Notes: generated by a model not told the origin, from the sequence alone. A DNA stretch of 64,000 bases from Mesonia profundi (GCF_031085155.1 NZ_JAVHUL010000013.1:1-64000), one strand, 5' to 3'. Counted from the first letter of the stretch, positions 1 through 8,935 are shown. Made by a program: numbers and translations.

Positions 1-21
1 CAATATATCAATAGATTTATA

Positions 22-131
22 TTTAATAGAAACATCAATAACATAAAAATCAGTATTATTTAAAATGCACAACGGGTTTAATAGAAACATCAATAACATA
101 AAAATCAGTATTATTTAAAATGCACAACGGG
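22..131. repeat. tandem duplication of a 55-bp unit
   Basis: Two back-to-back copies of a 55-bp AT-rich unit, 22-76 and 77-131. They look identical by eye: each starts TTTAATAGAAACATC and ends ATGCACAACGGG. The following bases (TTAATAT) resemble the start of a third unit. No gene covers them. A recent slippage or duplication event is the simplest reading. Confidence 0.9.
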
Positions 132-180
132 TTAATATAATTCTCAACAAAAAGCTCTCTTCCTTAAAAAAGGAGGGGAT

Positions 181-198
181 GTTCCCACTAGTGGGAAC
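181..198. repeat. 18-bp perfect palindrome
   Basis: GTTCCCACTAGTGGGAAC is a perfect palindrome centred on CTAG. It is flanked by purine-rich AAAAAAGGAGGGGAT on the left and AGGAGTGG on the right. It could be a hairpin, a protein-binding site or part of a dispersed intergenic repeat. No downstream gene lies close enough to call it an operator. Confidence 0.6.
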
Positions 199-246
199 AG
201 GAGTGGTTGTGAAAAGGAATTTCAACAGGAATAATAGATATAAAAA

Positions 247-322
247 GTGGGGCTTCGATACATCCCGAAACTTCAGGGCTCTCGAAAATCACTCAGCCAC
301 CTTTTTAGTAGTGAGAAAATAG
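247..322. repeat. dispersed intergenic repeat, copy A
   Basis: This stretch shares blocks with 5123-5200 and 5602-5690: GCTTCGATA, then AAAATCACTCAGCCACC, then TTTAGTAGTGAGA. The shared order and spacing show a dispersed repeat family in non-coding DNA. The rest of 1-662 holds the 55-bp tandem repeat, the palindrome and low-complexity AT sequence. I see no coding sequence in it. Confidence 0.65.
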
Positions 323-662
323 GTAGTAGAGCATAGACCTAAAAAAAACAGCAAAATTAAAAAGTAAAGAAAACTAGATCCACGACTTTTAGACTTAAGA
401 GAATTTTTGATTTCGATTTCATTTTCAATTTCTCTTCTTTCCTGCCATCCTAAAAAAAAAATCAGACTGCAAGACCTGCCCGACCGGTAGGGGGCGGGAG
501 GCTTTTATTCAGGATTTTATGAATGAGAAAAACAAAACGTCAAATTAAGCTCGCCCAACCTAACTAAAAAAAACATCCTTTTTTTGTTGATAACTAAACT
601 TTCTAAAACTGAAATGAATTCCTAATTTTATACGTTCAATACTTGCAAAAAAATAGGCATAC

Positions 663-3600
663 ATGTTTTTAATCTTCGATACCGAAACTACCGGATTACC
701 AAAGCGTTGGGGTGCTCCCATCACCGATTCAGATAACTGGCCAAGAGCGATACAAATCGCTTGGCAGCTGCATGATGAAATGGGAAATCTGGTAGAGAGC
801 GAAGATTTTCTAATTCGTCCAGACGGATTTAATATTCCGTATGATGCCGAGAAAATTCACGGAATTTCTACCGAATTGGCGCAAGAAGAAGGGATTTCCT
901 TAAAAGAAGGTCTGGCGAGATTTAATTCAGCTTTAGCGAAAACCAAATTTGTTGTCGGGCAAAATGTAGGCTTCGACCTTAATATTATGGGCGCCGAATT
1001 TTACCGGGAAGGTGTGGAAAGCAGTTTAACAGAACTCCCCGTTTTAGATACCTGTACCGAAATTACAGCGAAGCTTTGTCAGATTCCTGGAGGACGAGGC
1101 GGGAAATTTAAACTGCCTACCTTAACGGAATTACATGAACACTTATTTAATCAGCCTTTTGCAGAAGCACACAACGCTACTGCCGATGTGGAAGCAACGA
1201 CGCGTTGTTTTCTAGAATTGATTCGACTTCGGGTATTTACTTCGGAAGAATTAGATGCAGGTCCGGGGTATTTTGAAAATTTCTCTGAAGAGAATCCGCA
1301 GCCTATTCCATTAATAGGTTTAAAACACATCAATCTTAAGAAAGCTTCGGAAGTCATTCGTAAAAAAATGGCCGAGAAAGAACCCCAACAAGACCTTTCC
1401 GAAGAAGAGATTCAGGAAAATATTGAGGTGCTTCAAGACGAAGACTTTGTGCACTTGCATAATCACAGTCAGTTTTCCATTTTACAATCTACCATTAGCG
1501 TGCAGGATTTGGTAAAAGCTGCAGCCAAAAAGAATATGCCTGCGGTGGCTTTAACCGACCATGCGAATATGATGGGCGCTTTTCATTTTGTTTCCGCAGT
1601 AGCGAAACACAATGCAGAAGTAAATGAAAAAAGAGAAGCGGCTTTAGAGAGCGGAGAAGAGTTTAAGGAGCGAGAAATAAAAGCGATTCTAGGCTGTGAG
1701 TTTTTCGTTTGTGAAAATCACTTAGATAAATCTAGAAAGGATAACGGCTACCAAGTAGTATTGCTCGCCAAGAATAAAAAGGGCTATCACAATTTAGCCA
1801 AAATGTCTTCTATTGCGTACACTGAGGGCTTTTATTATGTGCCGCGAATCGATAAAGAAGTCATTAAGAAATACAAGGAAGATATTATCGTCCTTACCGG
1901 AAATCTTTACGGAGAAGTGCCTAGTAAAGTGCTAAATATAGGAGAAAACCAAGCCGAAGAAGCCCTACTGTGGTGGAAAGAGGAGTTTGGAGACGATTTA
2001 TATATTGAATTGATGCGTCACGGACAAGAAGATGAAGACCGCGTGAATCCTGTTTTGGTAAAGTTTGCCGAGCAGCATCAAGTCAAAATGATTGCCAGTA
2101 ATAACACTTATTATTGCGATAAAGAAAATGCCAATGCCCACGATATTTTACTCTGTGTAAAAGATGGTGAAAAACAAGCGACCCCTATAGGTAGAGGTAG
2201 AGGGTATCGCTACGGCTTACCAAATCAAGAATATTACTTTAAGTCGGCGGGAGAGATGAAAGAGCTCTTTAAAGACTTGCCGCAGACCATTACCAACATT
2301 CAGGAGGTGGTAGATAAGGTAGAGCCTTTTGTTTTAGCTAGGGATGTTTTATTGCCTGCTTTTACCATTCCAGAGAAGTTTTTGGATGTGAAAGATGAAG
2401 AAGATAAAGGAAAACGCGGAGAAAATGCTTATTTAAAACACCTTACTTTTAAAGGAGCCGAAGAGCGTTATGGGGAACTTACGGAAGAGATTAGAGAGCG
2501 TTTAAACTTTGAACTTTCGGTAATTGAAAATACGGGTTACCCAGGTTATTTCTTAATTGTAGAAGATTTTATTCGAGAGGCGAGAAAGATGGATGTTTCA
2601 GTGGGACCCGGAAGAGGTTCTGCAGCAGGAAGTGCGGTAGCCTTCTGTTTAAAGATTACGAATATTGATCCTATTAAGTACGACTTACTTTTTGAGCGTT
2701 TCTTAAATCCGGATCGTGTAAGTATGCCCGATATTGATATTGATTTTGATGATGAAGGTAGAAGTAGGGTGATGGATTATGTGATCCAGAAATATGGTGC
2801 CAATCAAGTAGCGCAAATCATTACCTACGGAACGATGGCCGCAAAATCTTCGATTCGGGATACAGCGAGGGTGTTAGATTTGCCTCTAGGGGACGCCGAC
2901 CGCATTGCGAAATTGATTCCTGAAATGTCTAAGCTGCACAAGATTTTTGCGCTAGATGAAAAGGGGATTAAAGCTAAGTTTAGAAGTGAAGAAGTAGATA
3001 AGGTAAATGAGCTGCTCAATATTTCAGAGGGGAGTGATTTGGAAGCGCAGACGGTAAACCAAGCCAGGATCTTAGAAGGCTCGGTAAGAAATACAGGAAT
3101 TCATGCGTGTGGGGTGATTATTACTCCGGGTGATATTACCGATTATGTGCCGGTATCTGTAGCTAAAGATTCAGATTTATATGTGACTCAGTTTGACAAC
3201 TCAGTCGTAGAAGATGCGGGATTGTTAAAGATGGACTTCTTGGGATTAAAAACCCTAACGCTCATCAAGGATACCGTAAAAATTGTAAAAGGAAAACACG
3301 GAATTGATTTGGATCCCGAAAATTTTCCGCTAGACGATGAAGAGACTTATGCTTTGTTCCAACGCGGAGAAACGGTAGGGATATTTCAATATGAATCTCC
3401 TGGAATGCAAAAACACATGCAAGCGTTAAAACCTACGGTTTTTGAAGACCTTATTGCGATGAATGCTTTGTACCGCCCGGGGCCTATGGAGTATATTCCT
3501 AGTTTTATTGCTCGAAAACACGGGGATGAAGAAATTACGTATGACTTGGAGGATATGGAAGAGTACCTGCAGGAAACTTACGGGATTACGGTGTACCAGG

Positions 3601-5051
3601 AGCAAGTGATGTTACTTTCTCAGAAGCTAGCTAACTTTACCAAAGGTGAAGCCGATGTATTGCGTAAGGCGATGGGGAAAAAGCAAAAAGCGGTACTCGA
3701 TAAGATGAAGCCTCAGTTTATTAATCAGGCGGCAGAGAAAGGACACGATCCCGTAAAGTTGGAGAAAATATGGAAAGACTGGGAGGCGTTTGCGAGTTAT
3801 GCCTTTAATAAATCTCACTCTACCTGTTATGCATGGATTGCCTACCAGACAGCCTACTTAAAAGCACATTACCCCGCAGAATATATGGCGGCAGTACTTT
3901 CTAATAATATGAACAATATCAAAAACGTGACTTTCTTTATGGAAGAATGTAAGCGGATGAAATTGGAAGTATTAGGTCCCGATGTGAATGAATCCTATTT
4001 TAAGTTTTCAGTAAACAAAAACAACGCGGTTCGTTTTGGAATGGGAGCGATTAAAGGGGTAGGAAGCGGCGCTGTGCAAACCATTGTTGAAAATAGAAAA
4101 GAAGACGGAAACTACCGCTCTATTTTTGATATGGCCAAACGCATCGACTTGCGAGCAGCCAACAAAAAAGCTTTTGAAAGCCTAGCTTTGGCAGGAGGAT
4201 TTGATGGATTTAAACCCACCCACAGAGCGCAATACTTTCATGAAGAAGGCGATGGCATTACATTTTTAGAAAAGGTGGTGAAGTTTGCAGCCAAGTTTCA
4301 AGAAAATCAAAACTCTTCTCAGGTAAGTTTATTTGGGGAAGCGAGTGATGTTCAAATTCCAGAACCGCTAGTTCCGCCTTGCGAAGAGTGGGGAACTATG
4401 GAGAAACTCCGTAAAGAAAGAGAAGTGGTGGGAATTTATATTTCGGGACATCCGCTGGATGATTTTAGGTTGGAGATGAAATATTTTTGCAATTCCTCTT
4501 TAGGGTATTTAAGTGACTTAAATATGCAAATTAATAAAGAGCTTACGTTGGGCGTGGCGGTGAGTGATGTGCAGCATAGAGTGAGTAAAAACGGAAAAGG
4601 ATGGGCTATGTTTACGGTAGAAGATTATAATGAATCTTATGAGTTTAGGATTTTTGGAGAGGAGTATTTAAAATACCGTCATTTTTTGATGATCAACAAC
4701 TTTGTACGTATACGGCTTTTTGTCAAAGAAGGTTGGGTAAATAAAGATACGGGCAAAAAAGGAGATGCTAGAATACAGTTTAGGGATTTCAATCTTTTGC
4801 ATGATGTCATTGAAGAGAATGCGAAAAAGCTGACCATTCAATTGGATGTAGATGACTTGAGTGAGCAAAAAATCATTTCCCTTAAAGAGTTATTCCATAT
4901 GCACAAGGGAGATCACTTGCTTAACTTTGTCGTCTATGAGCTTCAAGAAAAAATTAAACTGCATATGCCCAGCAAACGACAAAAAGTAAAAATTTGTGAG
5001 GAGTTGATTACAGAGCTGGAATCGCAAAACATTAAGTATAAATTGAATTAA
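663..5051 (+). CDS. dnaE: DNA polymerase III alpha subunit with fused N-terminal DnaQ-type exonuclease
   Basis: Replicative polymerase. A DEDD-type 3'-5' exonuclease opens the protein (DTETTG, D6 and E8), in a region of about 190 residues. A PHP domain follows from about residue 262 (VHLHNHSQFS, ALTDHANM). The polymerase core contains GPGRGSAAGS near residue 649 and the catalytic aspartates in PDIDIDFDD near 689. An OB-fold region lies near the C-terminus. At 1462 residues it is longer than E. coli DnaE because of the fused exonuclease, a layout known in Bacteroidetes. The ATG at 663 places the exonuclease motif at the very N-terminus, so the start is well supported. It stands alone, with a long repeat-rich gap before trxA. 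Confidence 0.97.
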   Translation: MFLIFDTETTGLPKRWGAPITDSDNWPRAIQIAWQLHDEMGNLVESEDFLIRPDGFNIPYDAEKIHGISTELAQEEGISLKEGLARFNSALAKTKFVVGQNVGFDLNIMGAEFYREGVESSLTELPVLDTCTEITAKLCQIPGGRGGKFKLPTLTELHEHLFNQPFAEAHNATADVEATTRCFLELIRLRVFTSEELDAGPGYFENFSEENPQPIPLIGLKHINLKKASEVIRKKMAEKEPQQDLSEEEIQENIEVLQDEDFVHLHNHSQFSILQSTISVQDLVKAAAKKNMPAVALTDHANMMGAFHFVSAVAKHNAEVNEKREAALESGEEFKEREIKAILGCEFFVCENHLDKSRKDNGYQVVLLAKNKKGYHNLAKMSSIAYTEGFYYVPRIDKEVIKKYKEDIIVLTGNLYGEVPSKVLNIGENQAEEALLWWKEEFGDDLYIELMRHGQEDEDRVNPVLVKFAEQHQVKMIASNNTYYCDKENANAHDILLCVKDGEKQATPIGRGRGYRYGLPNQEYYFKSAGEMKELFKDLPQTITNIQEVVDKVEPFVLARDVLLPAFTIPEKFLDVKDEEDKGKRGENAYLKHLTFKGAEERYGELTEEIRERLNFELSVIENTGYPGYFLIVEDFIREARKMDVSVGPGRGSAAGSAVAFCLKITNIDPIKYDLLFERFLNPDRVSMPDIDIDFDDEGRSRVMDYVIQKYGANQVAQIITYGTMAAKSSIRDTARVLDLPLGDADRIAKLIPEMSKLHKIFALDEKGIKAKFRSEEVDKVNELLNISEGSDLEAQTVNQARILEGSVRNTGIHACGVIITPGDITDYVPVSVAKDSDLYVTQFDNSVVEDAGLLKMDFLGLKTLTLIKDTVKIVKGKHGIDLDPENFPLDDEETYALFQRGETVGIFQYESPGMQKHMQALKPTVFEDLIAMNALYRPGPMEYIPSFIARKHGDEEITYDLEDMEEYLQETYGITVYQEQVMLLSQKLANFTKGEADVLRKAMGKKQKAVLDKMKPQFINQAAEKGHDPVKLEKIWKDWEAFASYAFNKSHSTCYAWIAYQTAYLKAHYPAEYMAAVLSNNMNNIKNVTFFMEECKRMKLEVLGPDVNESYFKFSVNKNNAVRFGMGAIKGVGSGAVQTIVENRKEDGNYRSIFDMAKRIDLRAANKKAFESLALAGGFDGFKPTHRAQYFHEEGDGITFLEKVVKFAAKFQENQNSSQVSLFGEASDVQIPEPLVPPCEEWGTMEKLRKEREVVGIYISGHPLDDFRLEMKYFCNSSLGYLSDLNMQINKELTLGVAVSDVQHRVSKNGKGWAMFTVEDYNESYEFRIFGEEYLKYRHFLMINNFVRIRLFVKEGWVNKDTGKKGDARIQFRDFNLLHDVIEENAKKLTIQLDVDDLSEQKIISLKELFHMHKGDHLLNFVVYELQEKIKLHMPSKRQKVKICEELITELESQNIKYKLN

Positions 5052-5122
5052 GGGTTTGTTGTAAAGTGAAAAAATAGACACAAGACCTATAAAAAGTGAA
5101 AAATTAAAAGTTTAAAGTGAAA

Positions 5123-5200
5123 AGTGTGCTTCGATACAATTTTCTCTTGAAAATCACTCAGCCACCGTCTTTAGTAGTGAGATGGGGGAAATAGAACATA
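5123..5200. repeat. dispersed intergenic repeat, copy B
   Basis: Second copy of the family seen at 247-322: GTGCTTCGATACA, then TTGAAAATCACTCAGCCACC, then TTTAGTAGTGAGATGGGG. It lies in the 860-bp gene-free stretch 5052-5912. Simple-sequence runs of the type AAAAGTGAAAA surround it (about 5065-5290). Confidence 0.65.
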
Positions 5201-5414
5201 GATACTAGAGTCTAGAACCTAGACCAAAGACTTTTAGACTAAAAAAAGTGAAAAACGAAAAGTGAAAAGTTTAAAGTGAAAAGAGAAAGTCGGAAATTGG
5301 AAGTTAGAGATTACAAAACGAGAAAAATTTTAAAAATAAAAAACGAAAACATGAAAAGAAAGTAAACCGGCCTATCGAAAGTTGCGCGTAAAATTGGCAG
5401 TGCAGTAAGCGTAA

Positions 5415-5465
5415 AAATTTTAGGCTGTCTGAGACCGATGATAATCGGGTGAGTTCCTAAAATTT
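5415..5465. repeat. nested hairpin element in the dnaE-trxA gap
   Basis: Outer arms AAATTTTAGG (5415-5424) and CCTAAAATTT (5456-5465) are perfectly complementary over 10 bp. An inner hairpin CCGAT-gata-ATCGG (5435-5448) sits in the loop. There is no T-run or adjacent gene end, so it is not an obvious terminator. It may be a mobile intergenic repeat or a structured RNA. The rest of 5052-5912 shows no gene. Confidence 0.55.
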
Positions 5466-5601
5466 AGCTTGCAAACTTACAATTTAGCGCTAGTTTCGTA
5501 AGCCTAGACTTTTGCTTCTTTTCGGTAATGGAAAAGAAGAAGAACTTACATCTAAAACGCTAATGATTGTCGACTAATAATTCATATACATTAAAAGTTA
5601 G

Positions 5602-5690
5602 AAGTGAGACTTCGATATGCCCGAAGTTTCGGGGCTTGCAGGAATTTACTCAGTGATCGTTTTGAGACGTGATATGGGGGGAGTAGAAAG
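5602..5690. repeat. dispersed intergenic repeat, copy C (diverged)
   Basis: Third, more diverged copy: GACTTCGATATGCCCGAAG, then GGAATTTACTCAGTGATCG, then TTTGAGACGTGATATGGGG. The internal CCCGAAGTTTCGGG is a near-perfect inverted repeat that is only partly kept in copies A and B. Confidence 0.5.
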
Positions 5691-5912
5691 GAGTGAATAG
5701 ACTTAAAAAAGTGAAAAACTATAAGTGATAAGGGTAAAGTGGGGAATAATTATTAAGTCCAAAAGTCCAAAAAACAATAATATATAAAAGCAGTCACCGG
5801 TTTAAACCAACGTATAACTTAAATTGATAGGCAAATAATAGAAACCCATTCTTAAGTGTAAGGTAGATGTAAAATATTTGACTATTTTTGTAATATAAAA
5901 AAATTTTAAATT

Positions 5913-6230
5913 ATGGCATTAGAGATAACAGACGCTAATTTTGAAGAAAAAGTATTAAACAGTGATCAACCTGTATTGGTAGACTTCTGGGCTGCTTGGT
6001 GTGGACCTTGTAGAATGGTTGGACCTATCATTGACGAAATTAGTAAAGACTACGAAGGTAAAGCGGTAGTAGGAAAAGTTGATGTAGATGCAAACCAAGA
6101 ATTTGCAGCCAAATACGGCGTAAGAAATATTCCTACGGTATTGGTTTTTAACAAAGGGGAATTAGTAGGTCGCCAAGTAGGAGTTTCTCCTAAAGACACA
6201 TATGCAAAAGCAATTGACGAATTATTATAG
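5913..6230 (+). CDS. trxA: thioredoxin
   Basis: Cytosolic dithiol-disulfide oxidoreductase that passes electrons to reductases and reduces protein disulfides. The active site is W29-C30-G31-P32-C33. The cis-proline lies in the later NIPTVLVF segment. At 105 residues it has the usual length, with no signal peptide. The ATG follows an AT-rich leader; TATTTTTG at 5883-5890 fits the Bacteroidetes -7 box TAnnTTTG, although I see no good TTG at the right spacing. A strong terminator follows, so it is probably monocistronic. The dnaE-trxA-DUF58 neighbourhood is typical for flavobacteria. Confidence 0.97.
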   Translation: MALEITDANFEEKVLNSDQPVLVDFWAAWCGPCRMVGPIIDEISKDYEGKAVVGKVDVDANQEFAAKYGVRNIPTVLVFNKGELVGRQVGVSPKDTYAKAIDELL

Positions 6231-6278
6231 TCAATCTTTCCATTATACCTAATTTGAATAAACAATTGGTATTATATA

Positions 6279-6312
6279 AAAAAGGTTTAGCTTAACTGCT
6301 AAACCTTTTTTA
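6279..6312 (+). terminator. intrinsic terminator after trxA
   Basis: A perfect 13-bp stem, AAAAAGGTTTAGC and GCTAAACCTTTTT, encloses a 6-nt loop (TTAACT) and runs into T-rich sequence. The A-tract on the left would also let it work on the other strand. Confidence 0.9.
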
Positions 6313-6324
6313 TTTTTAGACCCA

Positions 6325-7278
6325 ATGCAACCAAAAAGAAAGTCGATCATGAAGCTGCAAGATGAAATCAATAAAAGTGAAGGTTTTGGAAATTTAGACC
6401 ATTTGGCGAATCAAATTGTGGAAGGCTTTATCTCGGGGATGCATAAAAGTCCGTTTCACGGCTTTTCAGCCGAGTTTGCAGAGCATAAGATTTACAACAA
6501 TGGGGAAAGTACCAAGCATATTGATTGGAAGCTCTACGCGAAGACTGATAAGTTATATACCAAGCGCTATGAAGAGGAAACCAACCTGCGCTGTCATGTG
6601 ATTATAGATAACTCCTCTTCGATGCATTACCCTAAATTAAAGGAACAGAGTCTAAGTGAGTATAATAAAATAGGCTTTGCTGCTCTAGCGACCTCAAGTT
6701 TAATGAAGTTGCTCAAAAAGCAGCGAGATGCTATGGGCTTGAGTATCTATAGCGAGAAGTACGAATATTACTTGCCCGAAAAGGGAAGTGAACGTCACTT
6801 TCAATTGTTGTTGCACCAGTTGGAAGAAACGCTAAAAAAAAATCCGCAGCAGCGAAAAACCGAAACCTATACCTATTTACATCAGATTGCAGAAAAGGTA
6901 AAGCGGCGTTCTTTGATTTTTCTCTTTACGGATATGTTTCAGTCCAATGAGGACGAGCAACGGTTGTTTGAAGCCTTGAGACACTTAAAATACAATAAGC
7001 ACGAGTTGGTGTTGTTTCACACGTTTGATGAGGAGAAAGAGGTCAACTTTGACTTTGATGAGGCTCCAAAACGCTTTACGGATGTAGAAACGGGGGAGGT
7101 GATTCCGCTTTACGCGGAAAATGTAAAAGAAGAATATCAAAAAGAGGTAAAAAGATACATGAAACACTTGGCTCAGATGTGTCTTCAGTACCGAATAAAG
7201 TATGTGCCTGTAAATATTCATGATAATTTTAATAAAATTTTGACGACCTATCTTATTGAAAGACAAAAATTTAAATAA
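6325..7278 (+). CDS. DUF58 family protein (vWA-like)
   Basis: DUF58 proteins contain a von Willebrand factor A-like fold and often neighbour MoxR-type AAA ATPases; their molecular role is not settled. The family block is visible as SPFHGFSAEFAEH and IDWKLYAKTDKLYTKRYEEE. A MIDAS-like DNSSSM follows, with a later threonine/aspartate segment FLFTDMF. At 317 residues it has normal length. The ATG at 6325 lies close behind the trxA terminator. A second in-frame ATG at 6349 (MKLQDEINKSEG) matches the usual family N-terminus and may be the true start. No MoxR gene is visible nearby. Confidence 0.88.
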   Translation: MQPKRKSIMKLQDEINKSEGFGNLDHLANQIVEGFISGMHKSPFHGFSAEFAEHKIYNNGESTKHIDWKLYAKTDKLYTKRYEEETNLRCHVIIDNSSSMHYPKLKEQSLSEYNKIGFAALATSSLMKLLKKQRDAMGLSIYSEKYEYYLPEKGSERHFQLLLHQLEETLKKNPQQRKTETYTYLHQIAEKVKRRSLIFLFTDMFQSNEDEQRLFEALRHLKYNKHELVLFHTFDEEKEVNFDFDEAPKRFTDVETGEVIPLYAENVKEEYQKEVKRYMKHLAQMCLQYRIKYVPVNIHDNFNKILTTYLIERQKFK

Positions 7279-7316
7279 TGAAGTGAAAACTAATTAAAAA
7301 AAAGCTCAAAATAATT

Positions 7317-7346
7317 TTGGTGAAGTAATAAAGAAGTATATATTTG
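7317..7346 (+). promoter_or_regulatory. Bacteroidetes-type promoter of tRNA-Asp
   Basis: TTG at 7317-7319, a spacer of exactly 19 nt, then TATATTTG at 7339-7346. This matches the Bacteroidetes housekeeping consensus TTG-N19-TAnnTTTG. Expected initiation is a few bases beyond the -7 box, just before the mature tRNA 5' end at 7365. Confidence 0.85.
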
Positions 7347-7364
7347 CACTCGCAATTAAGCAAC

Positions 7365-7438
7365 GGTCTGGTAGTTCAGTTGGTTAGAATACCTGCCTGT
7401 CACGCAGGGGGTCGCGAGTTCGAGTCTCGTCCAGACCG
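7365..7438 (+). tRNA. tRNA-Asp (anticodon GTC)
   Basis: Full cloverleaf by eye. The acceptor stem GGTCTGG pairs with CCAGACC. The anticodon arm is CCTGC-CTGTCAC-GCAGG with anticodon GTC. The T arm is visible as GCGAG-TTCGAGT-CTCGT, and G is the discriminator base, as expected for Asp. CCA is not encoded. The 3' end serves as attachment site for element 1, and the gene stays intact on the left side. Confidence 0.96.
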
Positions 7439-7439
7439 C
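7417..7439 (+). other. attL of element 1 (tRNA 3' end)
   Basis: The 23 bases from the T arm through the discriminator plus one base are repeated exactly at 19736-19758. Integration into a tRNA 3' end by a tyrosine recombinase duplicates such a segment, and the integrase gene lies directly inside this end. This marks the left border of element 1. Confidence 0.92.
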
Positions 7440-7459
7440 AATCCCGAATCATCGGGTGT

Positions 7460-7491
7460 AAAAAGCTTTCATTTATATGGAGGCTTTTTTT
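7460..7491 (+). terminator. terminator behind tRNA-Asp, inside element 1
   Basis: AAAAAGCTTTC and GGAGGCTTTTTTT form a stem with G-U pairs around the loop and end in a T-run. A small hairpin CCCGA-atca-TCGGG precedes it. Because it lies beyond attL, the element supplies it; the native tRNA terminator should lie beyond attR. Confidence 0.7.
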
Positions 7492-7552
7492 ACGAAGTTG
7501 TGTTGTGTATGTCAAGTTAATCTTGGCATCTAGGTTTAAGTAGTGTTAAACC

Positions 7553-7592
7553 AATGAAGAGCTTTTCCTGTTATAGGGAGAGGCTTTTTTTG
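7553..7592 (+). terminator. second terminator-like hairpin
   Basis: AGCTTTTCCT pairs loosely, with G-U pairs, with AGGGAGAGGCT and is followed by TTTTTTT. Its 3' arm and T-run repeat the GAGGCTTTTTTT motif of the hairpin 90 bp upstream. Two such units may insulate the integrase from tRNA read-through. Confidence 0.55.
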
Positions 7593-7615
7593 TTTGGGAG
7601 AGGTTTTGCTCTTTT

Positions 7616-7660
7616 AAGGTATGCTTTTAGGTATACCCTAAATAAAATTAGGTATACCCT
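7616..7660. repeat. direct repeats near attL, possible integrase arm sites
   Basis: TTAGGTATACCCT occurs twice (7627-7639 and 7648-7660), 21 bp apart, which is two helical turns. AAGGTATGC precedes them at 7616-7624 and recurs near the other end at 19665-19673. Spacing and location fit arm-type sites for the integrase or operator sites for its gene at 7711. The role is inferred. Confidence 0.5.
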
Positions 7661-7710
7661 TTTACTAATCCTTATCCATCTATTTCTGTAGGTCTTACAA
7701 AATTATAATT

Positions 7711-8919
7711 ATGTACGACTACAAGATTTCAATTTTATTTTATTTACAAAAATCAAAAAAGAACAAGAGAAATAAATGTTCAGTAATTTGTAGGTTAACC
7801 TATAATAAAAAGCGCAAACAGTTTTCTACAGGTATATCTTTAGAAGAAATTGACTGGGATGCTAAGAAGCAAGTTTCTAAGAATAACCAAATTAATGATC
7901 AGTTAGAGATTATTAGTTCAGAGATAAAATCAGTTTTTCTAAAGCTTAAGATTTCTCAAACTCCATTTACAGTGAATGACATTTATAAGGAGTTTAAAGG
8001 AGAAACTAAATCTAAAGAATATGGTGTTATAGAATACTATAATCTAGAGTTAGCTAAAAAGAAAAAACTAATAGATATAGAGCTTAATCAGGCTACTTGG
8101 AACAAATTCTTATATATTTCTAATCATTTAAAGGAGTTTGTGAAATGGAAATATGACAAAAGTGATGTGCTTTTAAATAACCTTACAATGAACTTCTTAA
8201 GTGAATTTGAGTACTTCTTAAAGACAGAAAAGAAGCATCAGCAGATTACTGTTAATAAGGCTACTCAAAGGTTTAAGAGTGTGATTAGGGCAGCTGTAGG
8301 AGAACAAATAATAAACAGAAATCCATTTTATGCACATAAACCTAAAAAAGTTAAGACTAAAATTGTTTACTTAAATCAAAGAGAACTAAAATCTTTAGAG
8401 GAGTATACTTTTTCTCAATCAAGATTATCTCAAATAAGGGATATGTTCATTTTTTGTTGCTATACTGGTTTAGCCTATGCGGAAATGTCTAATTTATCTA
8501 AAGAACATATTACTTTAGGTTTTGATGGCTTTAAGTGGATTGAAATGTATAGGAAGAAAACTAGCAGTTATATTTCAATTCCTCTACTTCCTAAAAGTGC
8601 CAACATTATAGTGAAATATATTAATGTGAAGTCTAATTATATATTGCCTAGAATATCTAATCAGAGATTTAATTCTTATTTAAAAGAAATTGCTTTAATT
8701 GTTGGTATTGAGAAGAGATTGACTCATCATATAGCAAGAAAAACTTTTGCTACAACTGTTTTACTTTACAATGATGTACCAATGGAAATAGTTTCTGAAT
8801 TGTTGGGACACTCAAAAATAACTATTACCCAAGAACATTATGGAAAAATAGTCAAAAAGAAGGTCAGTGAGCAAATGATTAAACTTAATTTTAAATTAAA
8901 AAATGATGGAGGCCATTAA
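7711..8919 (+). CDS. int: tyrosine recombinase (integrase) of element 1
   Basis: Site-specific recombinase expected to join the element to the tRNA-Asp 3' end. The N-terminal Arm-DNA-binding part (about 1-90), the SAM-like core-binding part (about 100-210) and the catalytic domain (about 215-390) are in the usual order. Catalytic residues seen: HHIAR near 339 (H-x-x-R), LGHSKIT, and nucleophile Y377 in EHYGK. The first arginine position reads TGLAYAEM instead of TGLRxxE, a substitution known in the IntDOT group of Bacteroidetes. The gene lies just inside attL and reads inward. Its stop overlaps the stop of the convergent gene. Confidence 0.93.
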   Translation: MYDYKISILFYLQKSKKNKRNKCSVICRLTYNKKRKQFSTGISLEEIDWDAKKQVSKNNQINDQLEIISSEIKSVFLKLKISQTPFTVNDIYKEFKGETKSKEYGVIEYYNLELAKKKKLIDIELNQATWNKFLYISNHLKEFVKWKYDKSDVLLNNLTMNFLSEFEYFLKTEKKHQQITVNKATQRFKSVIRAAVGEQIINRNPFYAHKPKKVKTKIVYLNQRELKSLEEYTFSQSRLSQIRDMFIFCCYTGLAYAEMSNLSKEHITLGFDGFKWIEMYRKKTSSYISIPLLPKSANIIVKYINVKSNYILPRISNQRFNSYLKEIALIVGIEKRLTHHIARKTFATTVLLYNDVPMEIVSELLGHSKITITQEHYGKIVKKKVSEQMIKLNFKLKNDGGH

Positions 8920-8935
8920 GCAGCCTCCATTTTTT
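8906..8935. terminator. bidirectional terminator spanning two convergent stop codons
   Basis: ATGGAGGC (8906-8913) and GCCTCCAT (8923-8930) form an 8-bp perfect stem. A-run 8898-8903 lies on the left and T-run 8931-8935 on the right, so it can terminate both strands. The loop holds TTAA (8916-8919), which supplies the TAA stop of the integrase on + and of the polymerase-like gene on -. Confidence 0.85.
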
